A stretch of 64,000 nt of DNA from Palaemon carinicauda (Eukaryota > Arthropoda > Malacostraca > Decapoda > Palaemonidae): positions 108,993,672 to 109,057,671 of the forward strand of contig NC_090746.1 of assembly GCF_036898095.1 (NCBI RefSeq), written 5' to 3'. The notes under the pieces were generated by a model that made no database searches, was not told the DNA's origin, and was given only the letters and a program-made list of their open reading frames with translations. Positions 56,063 through 64,000 of the stretch are shown one piece after another. The first letter of the stretch is position 1, and each line of letters begins with the position of its first letter. Position numbers and translations under genes: made by a program.

Positions 56063-58643
56063 CCCTCACAACCTTATCCAGACAGGCAATCAGATGCATC
56101 CGAGCCTCGTTCTTAGGGTCTGTGGCCTCTGCGATTGCTCCGAGAGTGCAGTCCATAAGGCTGAAGACTTCTATTGTCCTAAAAATTCTCTTCAGCAGAT
56201 GGTCCATTTCAGAATTGGACCACATAATCTTCGACTTGCTCATGGCTGACCTGCGTGAAGAGTCAACAGGTCTGGAGAAGTCTCCCTGGGAGGAGGCAGG
56301 TACTCCCAGACTGAGAACCTCCCCAGTCGAATACCACACACTAGATCTGGAGGCCAATCTAGTTGGAGGAAAGGAGAATGAGGCCTTCCCTAGATCCTTC
56401 CTCTTGGACGTCCATTGGTTGAGAGTCGAGAAAGCTCACTTAACCGATCTAGCAAGAACCATCTTCTTGAAGGAGGATGTTTCTTAGGGTCTGCCCTTCA
56501 AAAACTGAGAGGGCGGTCTCTGAGACATAGGTTGTGTAAAGTCCTCTGGATACAGAGATGTTAAAACTGTCAGAAGCTTTTTAAGGTCAGCTGCCTGCAG
56601 CAAATCCTGAGATTTGTCCTCTAACACCTTTGCTAAAGGAACATCGATCTCCTGAGTCGAATGGGTAGGAGACAAAACCACGTCATCCTGTCGGTTATCG
56701 TCTTCCATAAAGACCTCATCCTGTCCTGATGGAACATCGCGAAGGATATCATCCAATTGTGAAGAGGCATCACGTTGCTGCAAGGGTAAGTCCTGCTCGC
56801 GTGCGTCCAGTGAGCGTTCAGCATGCTGCATGTCAACCGCGTGACGGGAGGGAGCGTTAGCTGCGCGTCCAGAGTGTCGCGAAGGAGAGACAACAACTTG
56901 TCTATCCTGCTGTGAGGACAAGTCCTGACTGCATGCGTCCAGTATGCGTCCAGATTGCTTCCGTGAGGTTTCAGCGTGCTGCAGGCGTCCCGCATGCTGT
57001 AAGTCTACAGCGTGACGCGAGGAAGCGTTAGTATTGCGTCTAGTAGATCCCGAAGGAGAGACAACTGTTTGTCTAACATGCTGTGGTGGCAAAACCTGAC
57101 TGCATGCGTCCAGCATACGTCCAGACTGCTGCATGCGTCCAGTTTGCCGTGAGCTTCCAGCGTGCGGCATGCGTCCCGCATGTTGAATGTTTACAGCCTG
57201 ACACGAGGGAGCGTTAGTCGCGCATCCAGCAAGTCGCGAAGGGGAAACAACTGCTTGTCTATCATGCTGTGTGGACAAATCCTGACTGCATGCGTCCAGA
57301 ATGCCTCGAGGGAGAGACCAGAACCTTGTCGCTTCCGGCAACGCGTTCCGATCGCTGCTAGGGAGCGTTGCTGAGCGTAGGATAAATACGCTGTCCGATA
57401 ACGTCTTGGTTAACGGCAGCTCCTTTCCTTGGTCTGTTGATGTCTTTAGGTTCTTCTGGACGAGACTTCTCTGTTCGAGAATCGTAAGCGTCAAACAGTG
57501 ACGAATTCGACCTCTTTAGTTAAGACAGATCAGACACTTGATGAGCGCCGTGTGCGCTAACTGAACTGTGTACTGATTGCTGCGAGGGATCGTCAACCGT
57601 AGTCGGGTGACCACCAGGGGAGATTCCTTGCGACATTTCCGGCAAGCCTTGTGAGCGATCTGAACCGTGTATCGATCGCTGCGAGGGATCGTCAAAAGTA
57701 GTTGGGTGGCTACCAGGGGAAAGTCCTTGCGACATTTCCCAATCTGGGGGAGGGGAAGAAGCGTACAGTATACAGAAGTAAACTGAGCACCTTCTTCCTC
57801 CGACGAACTATGTGTCTTATGTGAATGTTTTGGCGCTGACACGTCGTCTTCTTCAGAAAGGAAAACCTCCGGCAAGCACCAGTTACTGCAGGATGGTTTA
57901 GTAAGAGACATACATTTCTTGAGAGGTCTTGAACGCAGTGGTTGGCGCCAACCATGTCGCGGTTTTGCGTCATCTGATGAAGACGCACACCTACTTACCT
58001 CGCCTTTCCAGCGGCGAGGGGGAGCGACCTGGGAATCGTCAACAGGATCGCTGGAGGGGACGTCCGTTCGCTGATCAAGGTCTGACATATCCTTTGGCCT
58101 TTCGACATTAATTCTCCCAGGGTTTGGGGATCATGGAAGAGGTCCCGGGCAGGGATTATGACGGACACGAACGGACGCACCCTTCACTTCACTGTCACTA
58201 TTTACAAGCTTGCTTTGCAAACCACGCAGTGCACCCCACATAACCTCTTTTTCCGAAGTTAGGGAACGAACCTGTGCGCCTAAGGCTGAAATAGCAGCCA
58301 TCACACCCTTTAAAGAAGGTTCACTTACCTCTGGGACTACTGCCTTAGGAACAGGAATAGGAATATTAGAATTATGTACATTGGAAGGAATATTACAATC
58401 AGAAGATCTATTTGAAAGCACACTGGTCGATCTAGCCCTTCTAAGTCTATCCTTCTCTAGTCGCTTAATATAGCGATCAAACACATTCCACTCTGAATTA
58501 GACAAAGACTGACATTCATCACATCTGTTATTATACGTACAAACCTGACCTCTGCAACCAGTACAAATTGAGTGAGGATCAATAGAGGCCTTAGGCATAC
58601 GTGTCTTGCATTCTCTAATACACTTTCTTATAGAGTCAGCCAT
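55932..58643 (-). pseudogene. El6 gag, three frames
   Basis: 58131-58643 is the N-terminal part with MADSIRKCIRECKTRMPKAS, then DPHSIC-x2-CRG-x2-C and C-x2-C, and a coiled-coil-like stretch (AAISALGAQVRSLTSEKEV). 57516-58088 carries LDQRTDVPSS. 56484-57494 is the repeat-rich middle. 55932-56357 is the distal SSVWYSTGEVLSLGVPAS segment shared with El2. It is a decayed but well-ordered gag that shows what the El2 gag would look like in a single frame. Confidence 0.75.
56780..57310. repeat. About 172-187 bp degenerate tandem repeat in El6 gag
   Basis: Three units, marked by the gagcgtta/gaagcgtta block at about 56850, 57023 and 57209 and by cttgtctatcctgctgtg-like segments. On the minus strand they translate to a repeated LDACSQDLSxQxDRQxVVSPS theme. 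Confidence 0.8.
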
Positions 58644-58846
58644 TTTGTAAACAGAAAAAACAAGTCCAGGTCAAAATCCAACAGAGTCTATCTAAATCTA
58701 TAGTGAAAAGTCAAAAGAATATCCAAAAACAAGCAGCGAAAGCCATTAACAATAATCAGACAAAAGGTACTTCACCAAATTGTAGAATAAAGTAATATCA
58801 GCAAACGAATTTCCTAGGTGTTGACTCGATCAACGGCAGGGAATTT

Positions 58847-59022
58847 CTGAGGAATGTTGGGAATGGTTCTGGTAACCTATGAGAGATGGCGCTCATGTAT
58901 GACCACCTACTGTCATGGCGGAGATTGCCGCGAAATTTGAATTTCTGCCGTGCGCGCGACGAAACGCGGCATTAAGCTATACAGTATATATGTAACTACC
59001 AGGGAAGTTACATATTTAAAAA
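58847..59022. repeat. El6 right terminal inverted repeat
   Basis: Inverted partner of 38151-38255 plus 52107-52215. Being uninterrupted, it shows where El5 entered the left copy. Confidence 0.9.
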
Positions 59023-59520
59023 CATGGTTTTTCTCTCCTGTTTCACCCAATCTGTACTACAAAGTTAGATACATTATAATCACATCATTTGATCAGTTCT
59101 TGGTGGAAATCATTATTCAACACAACTTTATGGTCGCCTGTGCAATTTCAAATCATAAAGCTGAGCTTAGCTTGGCTACTTCAGTTTATACATGGTTACA
59201 CTTTGTACTAGTTGCAAATTTAACCAACACAAAGAAATTATATTATTTTTCCAGTAATGCTAGAAAGATGAAAGTAAGAAGCGTGTCCAGTGCATTTCAT
59301 GTGTGAGCGATTACTGTAAAGGCTAGTTTTGTGGACAATTCCTTTTTTTATTTGAACAATCACCCCAGTTTTTACACCTGATTCAGATAACTCGATCTCT
59401 GACTATTAAGGTAAGTCATTGCAGATTTAGTCTCAGCCTAAGCAAGTCATTAAAGACCATGTCTCAGCTCAAGGTAAGGATACTGCCGTTTTAGGGGGGA
59501 TTGCAGGGGGTAAGTAAGGA
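59023..59520. other. Host flank, no gene recognised
   Basis: A 118-codon plus frame at 58950-59306 overlaps the end of El6 and has no motif; I treat it as chance. Confidence 0.4.
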
Positions 59521-59530
59521 TACGGCTTCT

Positions 59531-59567
59531 AGGTTAGGTTAGGTTAGGTTAGGTTAGGTTAGGTTAG
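59531..59567. repeat. Interstitial (TTAGG)n array
   Basis: About seven pure aggtt units. TTAGG is the arthropod telomere repeat. The array is short and internal, so it marks an old repair or insertion event and not a chromosome end. Confidence 0.92.
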
Positions 59568-59729
59568 CTAGTGCTCGTGTTTGTTTCCCTTTATAATCGG
59601 ACCATATTAAAAATATAGAGAACTTTATGTTCAATAGAAAACGTGGCTCGGAAGATAACAGACCCGAGTTATAACTGTGGCACTAAGTCTGTAAGTGTTG
59701 TTTCACCCACTCATTTTTGCAAGAAAAAA

Positions 59730-59759
59730 CGGTAAATTTACAGTTTCATCCATTATGGG
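59730..59759. repeat. Inverted repeat, left arm
   Basis: 30 bases including tttacagtttcatccattat match the reverse complement of 61029-61058 with one mismatch. Looser similarity extends outward and inward for some tens of bases. Confidence 0.8.
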
Positions 59760-59934
59760 GAAACTGGAATAAAAATATATTTGTTGCATCAGAAATAGTG
59801 TAGTTCCAACGAATTTAACGTTTATTTTGACCGCAAACCATCCGATTTGGAGATTTACTAAGTTGTTCTAGAATGCAGAAAGACCCTACTTCATCCCAAC
59901 AATTATGGGGGACACCAGGTGGGAACCGGGGTTT

Positions 59935-60330
59935 TGGGTGGGGGGGGGCGTCAAATGATATTTGCAATAAATGAATACTTATCCTTCCACCACCCCTCCC
60001 CCTATACCCCTATCTAGCCCTACCGGGGGGGGCTCCGCCCCCCCTGCGACCCCCCCTTCGTCCCCCCCTTAAGGCCACAGTGATTTTCAGGGCACTACTG
60101 AACCTAATAAACCCACCTAATCTAGCCTAGGGGCTCTGTACCCCTACCTAGGGGCCCTGTACCCCTACCTAGGCCTACCGGGGGGGGGGGGGGGCCTCCG
60201 CCCCCCCCCTGCGGCCCCCCCTTAAGGCCACAATGAATTTTGGGACACTACCGAACCTAATACAACCACCTAACCTAGGGCCCTGTACCCCTACCTAGGC
60301 CTACCCCTGCGAGGGCCCCCCCCCCTTACA
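59935..60330. repeat. G- and C-homopolymer-rich segment
   Basis: Runs of 8-14 G and 6-9 C alternate (for example G14 at about 60180 followed closely by C9). Short words such as tacccctacctagg and ccctgtacccctacc recur, so it is partly tandem. No coding content. It may form quadruplex or hairpin structures. Confidence 0.75.
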
Positions 60331-60454
60331 GCCACTACCTAACACATCCATCAAACCAAATCCAAAGGGATGGTACTGCTGCATACATCGTTATACTATC
60401 ACCATTATAATATACTCTATAAATTAATGAAGCTTACCTTAAACTGTTGGTTCA

Positions 60455-60670
60455 TCAAGATGTGCTGCTGCTTTGAGGAAAACGTGAAGCCGTTGGGAAT
60501 GTTCCTTGACATGCAGGCCAATTTTGATTTTGTAAAATTAAATTGTGTCTCTGGCACAAATGCACTAGTTTTTCAACAAATTCATTGTAAGTTACGAAAC
60601 AGTCAGGACAAGAAAATGGAATTTCAACTTCTTGTGCAACATGAGATGACGCACTTTCTATGGTCTCCAT
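60455..60670 (-). CDS. Possible first coding exon, C2H2 zinc finger protein
   Basis: A 71-codon minus frame from an ATG at 60670. Residues about 20-41 fit a classical C2H2 finger: C-x2-C-x12-H-x4-H (FSCPDCFVTYNEF, then HLCQRH). The frame stops at 60455, about 17 bp before a good splice donor (AAG|GTAAGC, near 60437-60432), so either the stop is real and the protein is tiny, or one shift separates the frame from the donor. CCAAT and CRE-like motifs lie 70-120 bp upstream. I do not recognise the family; it could be a host gene or a transposon protein, since it lies between the arms of an inverted repeat. Confidence 0.4.
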   Translation of the reverse strand: METIESASSHVAQEVEIPFSCPDCFVTYNEFVEKLVHLCQRHNLILQNQNWPACQGTFPTASRFPQSSSTS

Positions 60671-60734
60671 GTCTAAAAACGAAATGAAATGCCTGGGAAG
60701 ATATTGTATTGTGGCGCTGTTGTATTGTCGCGCT

Positions 60735-60825
60735 GTGATTGGCCAAACATGTATGACGTCATAGTGGACAGGCGCTCTGATTGGCCGTGTAAGACTTCAT
60801 AGTGGACTAGTTTGTCAGCGGATTA
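60735..60825 (-). promoter_or_regulatory. Promoter-like segment with CCAAT and CRE motifs, duplicated
   Basis: Two copies of tgattggcc (inverted CCAAT) at about 60737 and 60779, a perfect CRE palindrome tgacgtca at 60755-60762 in the first copy and a decayed one in the second. The segment is a tandem duplication of about 42 bp. Placed upstream of the C2H2 frame on the minus strand. Confidence 0.45.
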
Positions 60826-61028
60826 TAGTGGTTACAGGGCTCATTTAAGCAAATACAAGACACAGTCAACAATAACAACAGACTTATAAAATATCTGGGA
60901 GGAAGACATGAGTAGCGTGAGTTTGATCGTCGATATATAAAGAACTAGGCATTTGCGACAGATAATATTTTACAGAAATACTACAAAAGACTTGCTTTAC
61001 ACGGGAAATATATTATTATAATAGATTT

Positions 61029-61058
61029 CCCATAATGGATGAAACTGTAAATTTTCCG
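61029..61058. repeat. Inverted repeat, right arm
   Basis: The partner of 59730-59759. Confidence 0.8.
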
Positions 61059-61591
61059 AAAAAACATTTTCTATGCTAGTTTTCTTATAGTTCTGTTGGT
61101 TTCTCCAGTGAATATGTTCCCTAAATTATTAGTTTTCATATCATACCACCCAAAACCAGATTCCCAGATGGGGTGGGATCAGGTCAACTCCTACCATAAT
61201 CATCTCATATCCAATTAACCAGTTATTCCAGGCTGTCGGGAAGTATATAGTTGATTGGGTCACCTGATTTTTTGTCGGGCAAAATACTTGGCCACTCAGC
61301 TAAAGCGCGCAGTGCAACATGTAGGCTACCACTTGCCAGAACAGAGAAGCAATAATAAAATATTTAATAGTGAGAGAAGCAAGCCAAGGCGGAGCAGACA
61401 TATTAGTGAATAATAAGAGTAAGTTCATGAATCAACATACTCATAGATAGAATTATGATAAGCATATTTTTGTGATTTTTCTTCTCATTACTTTATACCT
61501 GTATGTGAAGTTTCAATTCATTGTTCATAATGTTTGTGTCCATCGGTTATGGTCGTAACCCTGTACTATAATATGGCAGGAGTCCCGTTTG

Positions 61592-61682
61592 TCAATATTC
61601 AATGTTAATTTGCAAACGTACCTTATATAAATATAATATACGAGCAGCTCCAAATTCAAATAATTTTTGCTTACTAGGATTA
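61592..61682 (+). repeat. Diverged copy of 37823-37898
   Basis: Shares tattcaatgttaatt, then gcaaa, gtaccttat, and gagcagctc in the same order and spacing as 37823-37898, the sequence beside the possible exon. The similarity ends near the exon border. Confidence 0.65.
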
Positions 61683-61954
61683 GTCATTTTTCCTGGTATT
61701 TATAAGGTACCAGCTTGTAGCACCCAAATGCAATGCTGGGTACGAGATGACTTGGTACAAAGTTTGTTTAGTATGAAGTGACATGGAAACATTCCCACAT
61801 TGGGTTAAACCCATTACTGATGGAGGTTATGTTGGGTGGTGGTAACCTGAAATGATACTTTTGTGGAGGGTAATACTGTAACATCAGACCACAATTAAAA
61901 AAAAAAAAAACTTTGGGAAATAACGGCTTTTTATGCAAAAACGACTGGGTTCTA

Positions 61955-62150
61955 TTACAGGACAGTGGTAGACAATTGGTACAGAGGCTATGACACTACC
62001 CAAGACTAGAGAACAATGGGTAATTTTGGACTTTCTTAGAGGAGCTGTTTACCATAGTTAAAAGTCTCTCTTCTACCCTTAACAAGTGGTAACTAACTAC
62101 TAATAAACAATTACAATGCAGTAATTAACACCTGGATTTAATATGGAATA
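61955..62150 (-). repeat. Diverged inverted copy of the 13880-14337 repeat
   Basis: Read on the minus strand it follows the same order of words as 14040-14220, including tagcctctgtacca and cttgggtagtg. It shows that this is a dispersed family. Confidence 0.7.
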
Positions 62151-62207
62151 GTTTGTCGATTTAGCTTTCATTAAAAGTACCTTACAATTGAGATCGACAA
62201 AATCCCT

Positions 62208-62580
62208 GTCCGTAACTATAATAAAAACCAATAATTCAGTATCCAAGGAATCACAATTTCGAAATAAAAACAGAAAGAAGAAATTGATTATTGAAGAATA
62301 CTCAGAACTAGAGGCCTCTAAACTATTTAGATGTTTCATGAGCTATTAAAATTAATATTCATTATACATTAGACTTGGACCTACGAAGTTGTCCGTAACT
62401 ATAATAAAACCCAATAATTCAGTATCCTAGGAATCATATCATTGTAAAATTACTCGAATTAAACAGAAAGAAACTCATTACTGAAGAATCCTCAGAAATA
62501 GGGACTTTTCAATTATTTAGAAGTTCTATGAGCTATTAAAATTAATATTCTTTATACATTAGACTTCGACTTACGAAGTT
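62208..62580. repeat. 183-bp tandem duplication, diverged
   Basis: Unit 1 (62208-62390) and unit 2 (62391-62580) both begin gtccgtaactataataaaa and end near gacttacgaagtt; about 15-20% divergence by eye and small indels. Confidence 0.88.
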
Positions 62581-63077
62581 ATCCCATAGGTAAAACGTCT
62601 TAGCCTACGACCTATCAACACAGCAAACTACATATTTACCTCTTGTTTCATTTGAAAATACCAAAATAACTCTAAACATATTCTAATATATTTGACCTGG
62701 TATCTAAATGAAGGGTACTAACCTTTAGAAATAAAACGTGTAACGTTTAATTGCCTAAAAAGTCGTAAAAAAAGTAGAGATTCTCCAACAACAACACTGA
62801 ATCTTATGTATGACAGGAGTGCGGAAGAATACATTTGGCAAGAATATTAAAACGTGGAAATATTTTCTTTAACCATTTAATTTGATCGTATCTTTCCTTT
62901 AAATACCAGATTATAAAGATAAAACAAAAGATACATTAAATTCATAAGCTTAATTTGGCTAGTTTTATGATAAGACGGAGGAAATACCATGAACTACTTT
63001 TATGACTTGTTTCCCAAACTTTTTTTGATGGGGGGGGGAGGAGGGGAGTATTAAACTAACAGACCCCGCCCCCTCTG

Positions 63078-63084
<7 letters not shown>
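62581..63084. other. AT-rich sequence, nothing recognised
   Basis: No long frame or motif. A short G-rich stretch lies at about 63030-63045. Confidence 0.45.

Positions 63085-63146
<62 letters not shown>
63085..63146. repeat. (AT)n microsatellite
   Basis: Pure AT dinucleotides; the minus and plus frames across it are artefacts. Confidence 0.97.
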
Positions 63147-63149
<3 letters not shown>

Positions 63150-63150
<1 letters not shown>

Positions 63151-63356
63151 ACAGTATACATTCAGTGGGCTCCACAAGGCACTGGCAGAGTTGGGAGACC
63201 CAGCCCTACATGGCTGAGGACTTTTGAAGCACGAAGCGGGATATTGATGAATGGAGAAGTATTGAATTAAAAGTTAAAGACAGCGAGGACTAGCGAAATT
63301 TAACCGAGGCCCTTTGCTTCAATAGGCGCAGGAGGAGATGATGATGATGATGATAA

Positions 63357-63360
<4 letters not shown>
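63150..63360 (+). repeat. RTE-like LINE 3' end with (GAT)n tail
   Basis: The plus strand keeps pieces like a LINE C-terminus (GDPALHG-type sequence near 63200, then EALCFNRRR-type sequence near 63325 in degraded frames), followed by (GAT)n at 63336-63358. RTE LINEs commonly end this way. The 5' part is absent. Confidence 0.5.

Positions 63361-63414
<54 letters not shown>
63361..63414. repeat. (AT)n microsatellite
   Basis: Pure AT run directly after the (GAT)n tail. Confidence 0.97.
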
Positions 63415-63420
<6 letters not shown>

Positions 63421-63676
63421 GCACACACTAGTGTACGCAACCCGTCAAAAATGACAGCTTAATATTTATATATGCACGCACATAGATTCAGCCCTTCCCA
63501 CCCTCTTCCACATTTCTAGCTACAACACGGCAGTTTCGGCAATTAGTGAGAGATTGCGGTTCCCCTGTGTAACTCTCGGGGTATCACCTCTCACAAGGAT
63601 AAGACTATCTCTTCTCCTTCTACCAAAGAGACGGAGAGAGGCCGTGTAGTCATATGTTTGGTAAGGACGCTCAGCA

Positions 63677-63678
<2 letters not shown>
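63415..63678. repeat. Dispersed repeat block between two (AT)n arrays
   Basis: A compact non-coding block beginning acacacgcacacac and ending tcagcatg just before the next AT array. The wording (acaacacggcagt, then ccgtgtagtcata) resembles from memory a common decapod repeat; unverified here. Confidence 0.5.

Positions 63679-63757
<79 letters not shown>
63679..63757. repeat. (AT)n microsatellite
   Basis: Pure AT run of about 79 bases. Confidence 0.97.
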
Positions 63758-63760
<3 letters not shown>

Positions 63761-64000
63761 TTCTACCCTACCTCATATATTCACTATATACAGTATATGT
63801 GCGTTTAAAAAGTATTACTCCTCCAATATTCCTTGATATAGAATCTTTTTAACTTTTGGCATTAATTACACCCAATGGGAATTAAGGATGAAAAGTGCAC
63901 TAAACTCGCCAAAATTAAAACTTAATTCATTCCCGACATAGCATAAAAAATATTGCGTTAAATCCTGGTTGAGGTAGATACACATAAATTACCTTTGGGT

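Larger units (their letters stand above)
38151..59022 (-). mobile_element. El6: DIRS-like element split by El5
   Basis: The left terminal repeat begins at 38151 and breaks at about 38255, after the sequence gcgcgcacggcagaa. It resumes at 52107 with tcaaatttcgcggcaa, exactly as the right terminal repeat (58847-59005) reads without a break. The rest of the element runs 52107-59022 with ICR, recombinase, RNase H, RT and gag. Excluding El5, its length is about 7.0 kb. Terminal repeat halves differ at roughly 6% of positions. Confidence 0.93.

Noticed and set aside
56032..56487. Plus-strand 151-codon open frame opposite El6 gag
   Set aside because: Antisense of a decayed gag; no independent evidence.
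59531..59567. A true telomere end
   Set aside because: The array is only about 37 bp and is flanked on both sides by ordinary sequence.

Overview
This is a eukaryotic nuclear window. It most likely comes from a decapod crustacean (shrimp, crayfish or crab group). The basis is a dense mix of tyrosine-recombinase DIRS-like retrotransposons, RTE- and I-type LINEs, long (AC)n, (AG)n, (AT)n and (TAA)n arrays, an interstitial TTAGG array (the arthropod telomere unit), and dispersed repeats that resemble known decapod families. The species cannot be fixed from sequence alone. There are no bacterial operons, and most long open frames belong to mobile elements.

About 80% of the window is six DIRS-like elements, numbered El1 to El6, all on the minus strand. 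Read right to left, each has a terminal inverted repeat, gag, reverse transcriptase plus RNase H, tyrosine recombinase, an internal complementary region (ICR) and the second terminal inverted repeat. El1 is about 847-10607 and carries a 5'-truncated RTE LINE on the plus strand. El2 (14338-20852) is the best preserved and sits in the (TAA)n tail of an older repeat. El3 (23896-28946) is an internally deleted relative of El2. El4 (28947-37813) abuts the right end of El3. El6 (38151-59022) was split by El5 (38256-52106), and El5 was split again by an apparently intact 6.5-kb I-type LINE (43551-50022) with 14-bp target-site duplications. El1, El4 and El5 share one type of terminus; El2, El3 and El6 share another.

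The remaining sequence (1-846, 10608-14337, 20853-23895, 37814-38150, 59023-64000) is AT-rich and holds older repeats. Two weak host-gene candidates are visible, both on the minus strand: a possible exon at 37900-38083 and a short C2H2 zinc-finger ORF at 60455-60670 with CCAAT and CRE-like motifs just upstream. The right end is a chain of (AT)n arrays separated by two dispersed-repeat blocks.

The points most worth following up are: the triple-nested insertion; the split ICR shown by all five testable DIRS copies; near-identical terminal repeats on the defective El3; lineage-specific tandem-repeat growth at the gag position of the DIRS copies; a conserved Cys-rich gag motif; a T8 frameshift site in El2 gag; distinct lesions in recombinase and RT catalytic residues; and a 35-bp LINE insertion flanked by a perfect 13-bp duplication.
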